Source of the DNA: an uncultured Dorea sp.
Lineage (GTDB): Bacteria; Bacillota; Clostridia; Lachnospirales; Lachnospiraceae
Assembly (NCBI GenBank): GCA_910579335.1
Contig: CAJTUQ010000074.1
Span: 1-14,392, forward strand
DNA length: 14,392 bases
Direction of reading: 5' to 3'
Shown: positions 1 to 7,224 of the stretch, one piece after another
Numbering within the stretch: the stretch's first letter is position 1
How the letters are laid out: each line of letters opens with the position of its first letter
Translations under genes and position numbers: made by a program
The notes under the pieces: generated by a model
The model's input: only the letters and a program-made list of their open reading frames with translations
Database searches by the model: none
What the model was told of the DNA's origin: nothing

Positions 1-608
1 CTGTTTTCACGCACCGAAACCGCATCGATATCCCCGACATAATGAAGAAATGTCTTCTCGTCCTCCTCCGTCTCGCTGTGATACACTCCCCGGCTTGCAG
101 CATAAGAAATTTTCCACTTATTTTCCATCGCCTTGCTTGCCAGAAAGAAACCTCTGTCAAAACCGATGTTCGGCTCCTGTTTCCAGATCACGTCCGTACA
201 GCAGATATAACAGTCAAATCCCGGATCTTTTATCTCCAGCAGATCACTGTCATAGCATTCGTCTGTCTTTATATAATTGGATTCGATAAAATTCTGGAAT
301 TTATCGTAGCGCCTCTCCCGCTCTTTGTAAAGAGCCTTCCATGCTTCTCTTAACCCGGTCATCCTCTTCCATTCTTCCGGCTCTGTTATGCTTCTGCCGC
401 TCGCTGCAAAGTCGGCGCACATCTTTACGTAATAATCATAGGGATGCCTCAAGTCAAAATCATTAAAATAGACAGGTTTATAGCTTACGATTGTATTTTC
501 AATACCGTTTTCCAGCAAAAACTGCTGAAATGCATAATTGTGCAGCGGGCAGGCAAAGTTTAACCCTTTCGAATACATATTTATTGATAAGCGCTGCTTT
601 TGCGGCAT
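1..608 (-). CDS. Polysaccharide pyruvyl transferase family protein, 3' end cut by window edge
   Basis: The frame is open from the left edge to an ATG at 608, with a second ATG at 578. The family transfers pyruvate from phosphoenolpyruvate to sugars of surface polymers, which fits this operon. The N-terminal segment GLNFACPLHNYAFQQFLLEN aligns residue for residue with the family pattern NYGAxLQxYALQxxL. Further on, FDCYICCTDVIW matches the family's YDxFIxGSDQVW, WKISYAASRG matches KKISYAASFG, and DIDAVSVREN matches the usual DAISVRE. About 203 residues are visible and the C-terminal half lies outside the window. Start choice is uncertain: neither 608 nor 578 has a clear Shine-Dalgarno. I prefer 608 because RLSINMYSKG then fills the expected first beta strand. 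A stop (TGA at 627-629) closes the frame upstream. The first part overlaps the small ORF at 499-690, which carries the only strong RBS here. Translation may be coupled to that ORF, or the 5' end may be a deletion scar. The family call is confident; the start is not. Confidence 0.75.
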   Translation of the reverse strand, partial: MPQKQRLSINMYSKGLNFACPLHNYAFQQFLLENGIENTIVSYKPVYFNDFDLRHPYDYYVKMCADFAASGRSITEPEEWKRMTGLREAWKALYKERERRYDKFQNFIESNYIKTDECYDSDLLEIKDPGFDCYICCTDVIWKQEPNIGFDRGFFLASKAMENKWKISYAASRGVYHSETEEDEKTFLHYVGDIDAVSVREN

Positions 609-690
609 CTTCGGTAGGATACAGTCTCACAGTGACATCAGGGCTAAAGGAATAGGTTGTTACAACAGCGTAGATATCCCTGCTTTTCAT
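499..690 (-). CDS. Small protein of unknown function, overlapping the pyruvyl transferase start
   Basis: This 63-codon ORF begins at an ATG preceded by GGAGGAGAAAT, the best ribosome binding site in this area, 30 bases after tagD. I do not recognise the family. The first 36 or so residues (MKSRDIYAVVTTYSFSPDVT, then a stretch ending TEDAAKAALINK) look like a real protein start with alternating hydrophobic strands and a helix. The rest, from about position 578 down to 499, lies on DNA that clearly encodes the pyruvyl transferase in the +1 frame, so the C-terminal 25 residues are probably out-of-frame translation of that gene. The ORF may therefore be the 5' remnant of a small gene fused by deletion to the transferase, or a short leader whose translation feeds the next start. 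Expression of the ORF is likely from the RBS; a function is not established. Confidence 0.4.
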   Translation of the reverse strand: MKSRDIYAVVTTYSFSPDVTVRLYPTEDAAKAALINKYVFERVKLCLPAAQLCISAVFAGKRY

Positions 691-720
691 ATTTCTCCTC
701 CAAAAATTTCCAAATGAATA

Positions 721-1137
721 CTACTTTGAGTATAGATTATCTTCCGATAAATGCAGCTCTTTTTTAATCTGAGTAGTAGAGATTCCATCTGTCCGGTCAA
801 GATATACGACTTCACAGATATCGCGCAGGCTCTCAAATTTCTCATGTCCGACCCAATCGCTTCCCATAACTACCGTATCGACGTAATATTTCATCACGTC
901 GTCCCTTTTCTGGTCCCAGTCGTCTTCCGGAATCACCAGATCCACATAGCGGACTGCCTCCAGCATTTCTTTTCTCGTCTCATAATTATGATAAGCCTTT
1001 TTTCCTTTAATTTCATTGAACCGCTCTGTAGAAATCGCTACAATCAAATAATCCCCCAGTGCTTTTGCCCTTTTCAGCAGGCGTATATGTCCATAATGGA
1101 GTAAATCGTACGTTCCATATGTTAAAATGCGCTTCAT
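721..1137 (-). CDS. tagD: Glycerol-3-phosphate cytidylyltransferase TagD
   Basis: The enzyme makes CDP-glycerol from CTP and sn-glycerol 3-phosphate in the cytoplasm, the activated precursor for polyglycerol-phosphate teichoic acids. At 138 residues it is close to the usual 129-132 for TagD. The N-terminal TYGTYDLLHYGHIRLLKRAK contains the HxGH nucleotide-binding signature of the cytidylyltransferase superfamily. The C-terminal RTDGISTTQIKKEL contains the second signature (RTxGISTT). The start at 1137 has AAGGAAC about 8 bases upstream and follows the preceding gene by 15 bases. It lies directly after a glycerophosphotransferase-family gene that would use its product. The short tail HLSEDNLYSK is a small extension beyond the family core. 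This is the clearest functional anchor in the operon: the polymer very likely contains glycerol phosphate. Confidence 0.95.
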   Translation of the reverse strand: MKRILTYGTYDLLHYGHIRLLKRAKALGDYLIVAISTERFNEIKGKKAYHNYETRKEMLEAVRYVDLVIPEDDWDQKRDDVMKYYVDTVVMGSDWVGHEKFESLRDICEVVYLDRTDGISTTQIKKELHLSEDNLYSK

Positions 1138-1152
1138 AGTCTTGTTCCTTTC

Positions 1153-2523
1153 CTATTGCTCCATAAATTCCAAAATACGCTCCGTCGCATGGCCGTCACA
1201 GCAGCACATGAACTTATTCTTAAAATCCGCCACTTCCTGCCTGTCAAATCTCTCGTCCACATTCTTAATATAATCAATCATCTCTTCATTCGTCCTGCAC
1301 AGAGGGCCGGGAGTGATTTCGTCAAACTCATAGTAGAGTCCCCGCTCGTCAATATATTCCTCTAAATCATACACATAAAACAGCATCGGCCTTTCAAACA
1401 GGGCGTATTCAAACACAACAGAGGAATAGTCGGAAATACAGATATCGGCAACCGTCAGCAGGTCATTGATGGACATTCCTTTTCCTCTTGTCATGTCATA
1501 GGCAAACGTGCCTTCATACTGCTTTGGTATCTTCGGAAGCTGTTCTACCGTCTGGTGATGCTTGAATATCAGGATATATTCGTCCCCCAGCGCCTCATAA
1601 AATTTCCCGATATCCAATTTGTCGGGCGATACCCTCTTAGATTTTACTCCTCTGTAGGTCGGGGCGTACAGAATTACTTTCTTGTTTCTTGCCGCCGGAA
1701 TCACTTCAAAAAACTCATCCGTCCTGCTCACGCCCATAGGCTTTATAATCCCTTCCTCCTTGCCGATTCCCATAAACTCTTCGAATACCCATGAAAGCTC
1801 AGGGCTTGCAATCGTAACGAGCGAATAGTTATTGTATTCCGGAAATTCCTCGTATGCCTCCTGGGATTTGAAATATTTTTTGTCGCTTGTACTTAATCCT
1901 ATCTTTTTAAAGACTCCGCAGCCGTGCCACAGCTGGATGACTTTTGTCTCCTTTCTGATCTTCAGATATCCCATCAGATTATTTGACTCATGGACAAATA
2001 CGGCTTTCGCGGTTCCCATCTCGCGCACAAATTTTTCGGCATTGGCAAGATACTCCGAAACTCCCACCTCGCCTCTGTGAAGCTCCCTCAAAACCACTTT
2101 ATACTTTCCCTGCTCCTCAAGCTTGCGGTAAATATACTGGCAGCTCTGGTTAAGGCCGCACCGCGGCTGCATAAATATGGCGGTGTCCTCAATGTGGAAT
2201 TTTGTAAAATCATTGTAAACCGCCGGCAGGATTTCTTTAATATATTTGCTCTTTATCGCCCGCTCATAGCCTTTGAGCTTCATTTTGTCCAGACGGCATA
2301 AAATCTTTCTAACCTCACTGTCTTCCGCAGCTTCTGCGCCTTCTCTCATCAGCCCTGCCGCTTCCTCCGACGTAGTCTTCTCAGCAAGGTCCGCCAAAAA
2401 CTTCCGAAGCTGAACGGCCGTTTTATGTTCCGTGAGCCTTTCCTGCTTTCTTTTTTTCGAGATATTGTAAGTCTCTTTTATCCCTACTGTTTTTACATTA
2501 TTAAGAATTGCCTGTACGCCCAT
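1153..2523 (-). CDS. CDP-glycerol glycerophosphotransferase family protein (second of two)
   Basis: This is a 456-residue member of the TagB/TagF-type family (Glyphos_transf), which transfers glycerol phosphate, or another alditol phosphate, from a CDP-activated donor onto a lipid-linked acceptor at the inner membrane face. The visible signature is the WHG motif at residues 199-201 in VIQLWHGCGVFKKIG, then VILYAPTYRG at 283-291, a KHH motif at 321-323 where many members have KxHP, and DICISDYSSVVFEYAL at 360-375. It ends in the usual RGLYYEF...PGPLCRT segment. The first about 110 residues are lysine/glutamate rich and helical and lack the hydrophobic start seen in the other copy at 6079-7224. 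The two copies are clearly divergent paralogues, so they probably do different steps, for example priming versus branch or chain extension. The RBS is GAGGA very close to the ATG, or AAGG 9 bases upstream. Donor specificity cannot be read from sequence alone; tagD immediately downstream favours CDP-glycerol. Confidence 0.92.
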   Translation of the reverse strand: MGVQAILNNVKTVGIKETYNISKKRKQERLTEHKTAVQLRKFLADLAEKTTSEEAAGLMREGAEAAEDSEVRKILCRLDKMKLKGYERAIKSKYIKEILPAVYNDFTKFHIEDTAIFMQPRCGLNQSCQYIYRKLEEQGKYKVVLRELHRGEVGVSEYLANAEKFVREMGTAKAVFVHESNNLMGYLKIRKETKVIQLWHGCGVFKKIGLSTSDKKYFKSQEAYEEFPEYNNYSLVTIASPELSWVFEEFMGIGKEEGIIKPMGVSRTDEFFEVIPAARNKKVILYAPTYRGVKSKRVSPDKLDIGKFYEALGDEYILIFKHHQTVEQLPKIPKQYEGTFAYDMTRGKGMSINDLLTVADICISDYSSVVFEYALFERPMLFYVYDLEEYIDERGLYYEFDEITPGPLCRTNEEMIDYIKNVDERFDRQEVADFKNKFMCCCDGHATERILEFMEQ

Positions 2524-2562
2524 CTTCCTCTACCTTCTTTCTGCCTGAAATCTTCCCGGCCG

Positions 2563-3374
2563 TTATCCGAACAGCCGGTCTATCAACCCAACTTTCCGGT
2601 TCTTTATAATACGCTCCTTGAACTTTTCCTCCCTTTCCGCCTTTTTTTCCGCTTTTGTAAGCGTATGATAATGCTCGATATATTCCGCATAATGGTCGCA
2701 AACCTCTTCGATTGCCCCGTACTCTTTCATCTTGCCGCCCTCAAGCCACATAGCCGTGTCACAAAACTCCCTGACCTGCAAAAGCGAATGGGAGATGAAG
2801 ATAATGGTTTTCCCTTCATCTTTCAGCTCATTCATCCTGCCGAGGCACTTCTGTGCAAACCCTTTATCCCCCACGGACAGCGCCTCGTCTATAATAAGGA
2901 TATCCGGGTCTAAACAGAGATTGATAGAAAAACCAAGTCTGGATTTCATACCGCTGGAGTACTTCTTTACCGGCTGGTATAAAAAATCACCGATTTCGGC
3001 AAACTCTATTACCCCGTCCGTAATTTCCCGGATCTTCTTTTTGGAAAGCCCTAAAAGCGCACCTTTCAGCTCAATATTTTCAAGTCCCGTAAGCTCCTTG
3101 CTAAGCCCCGTATTAATCGCCACAAGCGCCTGTTCCCCTTCGACGGTGATTTCGCCCTCATCCGGGGAAGCAATCCCTGACAGGACGAGCGCCATTGTAG
3201 ATTTTCCGGAACCGTTGGTTCCGAGAATCCCTAAGACCTGCCCTTTCTTCACCTCGAAGGATATGTCCTTCAAGGCATAAAAATACTGGGTCTTCTGCTC
3301 CTTACTGACTTCTTTCTTTTTAATTTATAGATTTTGGATACATTTTCAAACCGTATTGCCGTTTCTCTTTCCAT
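2563..3374 (-). CDS. Teichoic acid/polysaccharide ABC transporter ATP-binding protein (TagH-like), with an apparent frameshift
   Basis: This is the nucleotide-binding subunit that pairs with the permease encoded just upstream (3425-4231) to export a lipid-linked polymer. Translation should start at the ATG at 3374, which has GAGGA 6 bases upstream, and gives MERETAIRFENVSKIYKLK, the typical first strand of this family. In the A5 run at 3317-3321 the frame must then shift by -1 to continue as KKEVSKEQKTQYFYALKDIS and the rest. Without the shift, the first frame ends at TGA 3270-3272. The remainder is intact: Walker A GTNGSGKST, signature YSSGMKSRL, Walker B ILIIDE, an H-loop SHS, and a short basic C-terminal tail ending LIDRLFG. 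One extra A in the run would give one continuous protein of 270 residues. The only start in the downstream frame is a TTG at 3273 with no RBS, and it would lack the first beta strand. The cause may be a true mutation, a sequencing error in the homopolymer, or slippage. Confidence 0.85.
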
Positions 3375-3424
3375 CTGACTTCCTCTTTCAACCTATTCAT
3401 TTATGTTCTACAAACTCTGAAACA

Positions 3425-4231
3425 TCATATCATATCTATAAACCTTGTCTTAAATTTGTACATCATATAACTTCCAAAGAAAAACAATGTAAGGGTAATT
3501 CCCCAAAACCATGCCATAGACCAGCCGTAAGCCGCAAACCCGCGGTGGTAGAAAAAGCAGTCCCTGTACCCCTGGACAAGATAGTAAATCGGGTTGCACA
3601 TAATAAGCTTAGAAACCCTTCCCTGTCCGATTCTCTCAATATTCCACAAGATCGGCGTAAGATAAAGAAGCAGTCTCATACATGCCAGTATCAGCTTCCT
3701 CGTATCCCGTGCCAGCATGTTGAGCACCGAGGTAGTCAGCGACAATGCCACTGCAAATATAATTGTACACAGCAGGTAATAAATAAGGCCAAGCCAGTAT
3801 AAATCCGGAAAATATCCCTGCGTTGCAAAAATAACCACCGTAATAATAAACAGGCAGAAATGGTCAAACAGCTTTTCCAGCACGACCGTCATCGGCAGGA
3901 TGCTGACAGGGAATTTCATCTTTGTAATCACATTTACTTTCCTGTAAACAGAATTACACCCGTCAGTAATACAAGGGCTTACAAAAAACCACACTACCAT
4001 GCCGCCGAGCATCCACACCAAATAGGGTATCCCGTCCACGTCCTTTCTGTTAAATACGTATCCGAACACAAACCAGTACGTCAGTACCTGGATCGCCGGA
4101 TTTGCAAAATTCCAAAATACCCCCAGCTTGCTTTCACGCATATCCGCAAGCAGTTCATATTTTGATATCGACATAATTCTGTGAAAATTCTGGTAATTCT
4201 CACTCAAAACATACTTTGCACTTGTAAACAC
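3425..4231 (-). CDS. ABC transporter permease, TagG/Wzm type (polymer export)
   Basis: This is a 268-residue ABC-2 type membrane protein that, with the ATPase encoded next, moves a finished undecaprenyl-linked polymer across the membrane. About six hydrophobic segments are visible, near residues 44-62, 70-90, 117-137, 147-170, 178-196 and 238-258. The amphipathic N-terminus YELLADMRESKLGVFWNFAN is the family's conserved interface region that precedes TM1. The loop YRKVNVITKMKFPVSILP and the late segment CNPIYYLVQGYRD are also typical of TagG and O-antigen exporters. I place the start at GTG 4231 because GGGAGG lies 7 bases upstream. A GTG at 4255 in the same frame, overlapping the stop of the preceding gene, would put this RBS inside the coding region. 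The transporter type implies chain completion in the cytoplasm before export, in contrast to Wzx/Wzy assembly. Confidence 0.92.
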   Translation of the reverse strand: MFTSAKYVLSENYQNFHRIMSISKYELLADMRESKLGVFWNFANPAIQVLTYWFVFGYVFNRKDVDGIPYLVWMLGGMVVWFFVSPCITDGCNSVYRKVNVITKMKFPVSILPMTVVLEKLFDHFCLFIITVVIFATQGYFPDLYWLGLIYYLLCTIIFAVALSLTTSVLNMLARDTRKLILACMRLLLYLTPILWNIERIGQGRVSKLIMCNPIYYLVQGYRDCFFYHRGFAAYGWSMAWFWGITLTLFFFGSYMMYKFKTRFIDMI

Positions 4232-4238
4232 TCTGTTT

Positions 4239-4244
4239 CCTCCC
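4239..4244 (-). promoter_or_regulatory. RBS that decides the start of the ABC permease gene
   Basis: GGGAGG lies 7 bases before the GTG at 4229-4231. It supports a 268-residue permease rather than the 276-residue version from GTG 4255, whose first codons would read straight through this site. Confidence 0.7.
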
Positions 4245-4254
4245 TTTGGACGCA

Positions 4255-5016
4255 CTATTTTCTCAGCCTGCTCGGTACCTCCCTTGTGCCGAATCCAAAT
4301 ATCTGCTCTGTCTCGCGATACTGTATCATGGCGCGGAATGTATATAAATCCTCCGGCGTCGTTACTTTAATATTCCCTCTCGGCCCCTCTACAAGCGTTA
4401 CGTCCTTCCCAAGCTTTTTCATCATAGAGCAGGTATCAACCACTCCCTCATACCCCGGATTGTCTTTGCGCATCAAGGCGTGCGCCTCCAAAACGTCTCC
4501 AAGCCTGAAGCACTGGGGCGCCTGTGCCGTGTAAAAATCAGCCCTCGGCGGTATCTCGTCGATACTCTGTCCGTCCCTGCATATCACCGGCGTTTCGTAG
4601 AGAGGCGTGCAAGTAATCGCCGTGCCGTTTTCCTTCACGCATGCCAGATCCTCGTCCAGCAGTTCTTTCGTAATACACGGACGCACGCCGTCGTGAATCA
4701 GCACGATGGCGTCCGGCGTATTATTCTCCCTGGCCGCCTGAAGCGCATTGTAGATAGAATCCAGGCCGGTGCTGCCTCCCGGAACGATTTTTTCCACCTT
4801 GGATATCATATGGCGCTGCACCAGCTTCGTAAGCTTCCGGATATAATCTTCTTTGCACGATACGTATATTTCATCAATATCCGGATGCTCTTCAAAAATA
4901 TCAAGCGTATGGATGATGATTGGCTTTCCATTTACTTCAATAAACTGTTTGGGAAGGCCGGAACCCATCCGCGCTCCCACGCCTCCTGCAAATATAATTG
5001 CAATATTCTTACTCAT
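4255..5016 (-). CDS. IspD/TarI-type cytidylyltransferase (2-C-methyl-D-erythritol 4-phosphate or alditol-phosphate type)
   Basis: This 253-residue enzyme belongs to the family that couples CTP to a sugar-alcohol phosphate. The family includes IspD of isoprenoid synthesis and TarI/Bcs1-type ribitol-5-phosphate cytidylyltransferases. The N-terminus has FAGGVGARMGSGLPKQF (residues 9-25), the CTP-binding loop. IHDGVRP is at 107-113, a TAQAPQ segment at 163-168, and GNIKVTTPEDL at 214-224. The motifs are common to both subfamilies, so substrate cannot be fixed from them. Context argues for the polymer role: it lies in a teichoic-acid-like operon, one base after an epimerase/dehydratase and just before export genes, not near isoprenoid genes. 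The start has AGAGGA 8 bases upstream, inside the end of the previous gene. A separate TagD supplies CDP-glycerol, so this enzyme probably makes a second CDP-alditol, for example of ribitol, arabinitol or a related polyol. The C-terminal about 20 residues (ending EVPSRLRK) extend past the family core. Confidence 0.92.
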   Translation of the reverse strand: MSKNIAIIFAGGVGARMGSGLPKQFIEVNGKPIIIHTLDIFEEHPDIDEIYVSCKEDYIRKLTKLVQRHMISKVEKIVPGGSTGLDSIYNALQAARENNTPDAIVLIHDGVRPCITKELLDEDLACVKENGTAITCTPLYETPVICRDGQSIDEIPPRADFYTAQAPQCFRLGDVLEAHALMRKDNPGYEGVVDTCSMMKKLGKDVTLVEGPRGNIKVTTPEDLYTFRAMIQYRETEQIFGFGTREVPSRLRK

Positions 5017-5017
5017 A

Positions 5018-6061
5018 CTATGAATCCTCTTCTATTTCCAGATATTCCAGCGTCCTTTTAAAGCCTTCCTTCACAGAGTATTTCGGGCTCCAGCCGATTT
5101 TACGAAGCTTTTTGCTGCTTAAAATCCCCAGCGTGTACGGTGCGGTTCCCTTCGTTCCGCCCTCAGGGATGTCAAAAACAAGCTTAAGCCCCCTCTCCGG
5201 ATAAATATCTACCATAATTTCCGCAAGCTGCCGGATCGATACCTTGCCGTCCTCGTTGCCGATATTGTACACAATATCCTCCGATCCTAAAAGAATCCGG
5301 TATAAGCCCGCCACCGCATCGCCGATATAGGTGTAGGTCCTCACTGCGGTCCCCTCGCTTTTCAGCACGATGTCTTCCTTATGGAGCACATTTTTCAAAA
5401 AATCGGCCTGGACACGCCCGTCATAAATAGACATGCCTGGGCCATAGGTATGGGCAAGCCTTGCAATCTTTGTATTCAGCCCGTACTCTTCATGGTAACA
5501 GACGCACATCGTCTCCGCAGCCTTCTTGCCTTCAGAATAGCAGGAGCGCGGATTTAACTGGTCTACAAACCCATAGGTATCCTCATAGAAAAACTCCTGT
5601 CCGTCCTCAGGCTGTCCGTATATCTCTCTGGAGGAAATAAACAGATACCCCTCCGCCTTCTTCTCCTTTGCCAGTTTGAGCGTATTGTACGTCCCAAGAG
5701 TATTCGCCGCAATCGTTTCTACCGGCTTGTTCTGCATAATCAGCGGACTTGCGGGACTTGCCGCATGAATCACATAGTGCACGTCCCCCGCGGCCTCTAT
5801 AGGCTCTGTCACATCATGTGTAAGAACCTCCACATCCGCCCGCTCCCTCACCTCGCAGGGAAGCTTGGACGCATTCCTCAACATGGCCAATATCCGGATA
5901 TCGTATCCGTGCCTGTCGTTGAGTTCCGTAAGGACGTGCAGCATATAAGTCCCTATCATGCCGCTGGCGCCCGTGATAAGCACCGTCCGCCCCTTTAATT
6001 TTTCCCACGGGAGATCTTCTCTTATAATTGCTTCCAAATCTTCTTTAAAAACTTTGTTCAT
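5018..6061 (-). CDS. NAD-dependent epimerase/dehydratase (extended SDR)
   Basis: This is a 347-residue extended short-chain dehydrogenase/reductase. The NAD-binding fold begins with TVLITGASGMIG (GxxGxxG at 31-37). An HAASPAS segment follows at 99-105. SSREIYG (143-149) and YSEGK (Y175, K179) supply the catalytic Ser/Tyr/Lys, and RLAHTYGPGM (201-210) is the usual substrate-side segment. These features match the GalE/dTDP-glucose dehydratase/UDP-glucuronate decarboxylase group, whose members act on nucleotide sugars. It is encoded one base before the IspD-type cytidylyltransferase, so the two very likely act in one pathway. Ribitol teichoic acid systems normally use a TarJ alcohol dehydrogenase at this place, not an extended SDR. 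My inference is that the SDR modifies a CDP-linked polyol or keto intermediate, as in the cytidylyltransferase/epimerase pairs described for arabinitol-containing pneumococcal capsules. The start is ATG 6061, not 6076: GGAGG lies 6 bases before 6061. Confidence 0.92.
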   Translation of the reverse strand: MNKVFKEDLEAIIREDLPWEKLKGRTVLITGASGMIGTYMLHVLTELNDRHGYDIRILAMLRNASKLPCEVRERADVEVLTHDVTEPIEAAGDVHYVIHAASPASPLIMQNKPVETIAANTLGTYNTLKLAKEKKAEGYLFISSREIYGQPEDGQEFFYEDTYGFVDQLNPRSCYSEGKKAAETMCVCYHEEYGLNTKIARLAHTYGPGMSIYDGRVQADFLKNVLHKEDIVLKSEGTAVRTYTYIGDAVAGLYRILLGSEDIVYNIGNEDGKVSIRQLAEIMVDIYPERGLKLVFDIPEGGTKGTAPYTLGILSSKKLRKIGWSPKYSVKEGFKRTLEYLEIEEDS

Positions 6062-6067
6062 GGCCTT

Positions 6068-6072
6068 CCTCC
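6068..6072 (-). promoter_or_regulatory. RBS that decides the start of the epimerase gene
   Basis: GGAGG is followed by 6 bases and the ATG at 6059-6061. The in-frame ATG at 6074-6076 would place this site inside codons 2 and 3, so the shorter 347-residue protein is preferred. Confidence 0.75.
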
Positions 6073-6078
6073 ACATAG

Positions 6079-7224
6079 TTATTCATTCATAAGCGAAAAA
6101 ACAAAATCAACAATATCTTTTGTCGCATGCTTGACCGGAAACACATATTTATCTGCAAATTTTTTAAGCCGCTCCTTATCATACTCCCCAGTCTCAATTG
6201 CCGCAATGAGCTTATGAGCATCCTGACAGGCCGGTCCGGGAATTTCCTTTTCATAATCAAGCGCCAGCCCCCGCCCGTCCGAATACAAGTCCATATCAAA
6301 ATTATAAAAATACAACGGTATGCCCCGCACTGCCGCTTCGTACACGATACAGGAATAATCGCTGATTACATAATCGGCGGCAAACAGCATCTCAAAGCTT
6401 GTAAATTTTTCAGCGCAAAACGCCGGCTCCTCCACCGCCGCTTTGGACAGCGGGTGCAGCTTAACGACAAAATTATAGCCGCTATAGTCCACCGCGTCAG
6501 TAAGAGCCCTAAGCGCCGCCTGGAAGTCCTCTTCTTCCTTTCGGAAAGTCGGGCAATATAAAATAAGCGGCTTTTCCTTAAGCTTCGGATATTCTTTGTA
6601 AATCCTTTCCCTCACTCTGCTGCCGTACTTTTCACTATTTAACAAATCCAGTCTCGGAAGCGGCATCGTCAATATCTTTTCTGTGCCGCAGTTGAACCCT
6701 CCGGCCAGATGCTCTTTATAACTCTCTGCGCTTGCAAAAATGTAATCATAATTATTGTGCATCTTCATGGCATACGCAAGCTCTTTTTTGCTTCCTTCCT
6801 TTGTATCCAGCGCCGTATAGCCGAATTTCTTCATCGTCCCCATAGAATGCCACATCTGAATCACTTTTAAACTCTCTTTATGGTTCAGGATACTGATTAC
6901 AATACAATAAGTATCTAGTATTACTACCTTCGAGGTGGCAATGTGAAACATCTGCACAAACATATGGAGGCCGTATTTTACTTTATCCGCAAAAGTGGAA
7001 TTTACTCCTCCGTCTAAAGTATGGCACAAAAACACAACCTTCACACTTTTATCCCGCAGGTTTATTCCCTTTTTTATCATCCGGAATTCATCGGAAGGTA
7101 CATTGCTCTGGCGGCTCAGCATCGTAATCTTTCTCTGCGCAGGCAGCAGTTTTAAAACTGAATATACTGCATTCAGACCGGCAATACCCGCCTTTATTGC
7201 CAATAGTTTAATTTTTGTCAACAT
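6079..7224 (-). CDS. CDP-glycerol glycerophosphotransferase family protein (first of two)
   Basis: This is a 381-residue TagB/TagF-type transferase. It carries the family hallmarks in order: VIQMWHSMGTMKKFGY (WH at 125-126), LILYCPTFRKEEE (220-232), VVKLHP (253-258, the KxHP motif), and ADYVISDYSCIVYEAAV (283-299, DYS). The C-terminal SDGRGLALDYEKEIPGPAC follows the common end pattern. The N-terminal about 30 residues, with a hydrophobic stretch AIKAGIAGLNAVYSVLKLL, look like the membrane-facing helix typical of TagB-like enzymes. The start overlaps the end of the priming transferase gene by 17 bases, so translation is likely coupled. It directly follows the priming enzyme and would be a good candidate for adding the first alditol phosphate to the lipid-linked sugar, with the copy at 1153-2523 doing another step. 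That division of labour is inference. Confidence 0.92.
   Translation of the reverse strand: MLTKIKLLAIKAGIAGLNAVYSVLKLLPAQRKITMLSRQSNVPSDEFRMIKKGINLRDKSVKVVFLCHTLDGGVNSTFADKVKYGLHMFVQMFHIATSKVVILDTYCIVISILNHKESLKVIQMWHSMGTMKKFGYTALDTKEGSKKELAYAMKMHNNYDYIFASAESYKEHLAGGFNCGTEKILTMPLPRLDLLNSEKYGSRVRERIYKEYPKLKEKPLILYCPTFRKEEEDFQAALRALTDAVDYSGYNFVVKLHPLSKAAVEEPAFCAEKFTSFEMLFAADYVISDYSCIVYEAAVRGIPLYFYNFDMDLYSDGRGLALDYEKEIPGPACQDAHKLIAAIETGEYDKERLKKFADKYVFPVKHATKDIVDFVFSLMNE

Noticed and set aside
42..353. Plus-strand open frames near the left edge
   Set aside because: They lie opposite the pyruvyl transferase frame, which is uninterrupted for about 200 residues with clear family motifs.
2501..2701. 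A 66-codon basic minus-strand frame at the end of the ATPase gene
   Set aside because: It overlaps the ATPase C-terminal coding sequence in another frame and lacks a credible start signal; its composition reflects the Lys-rich ATPase tail.
3309..3325. Programmed ribosomal slippage at A AAA AAG in the ATPase gene
   Set aside because: The heptamer is in the frame used after the shift, not before it, so the standard P-site/A-site re-pairing is not satisfied. I saw no upstream SD stimulator of the dnaX kind, and a mutation or read error is simpler.
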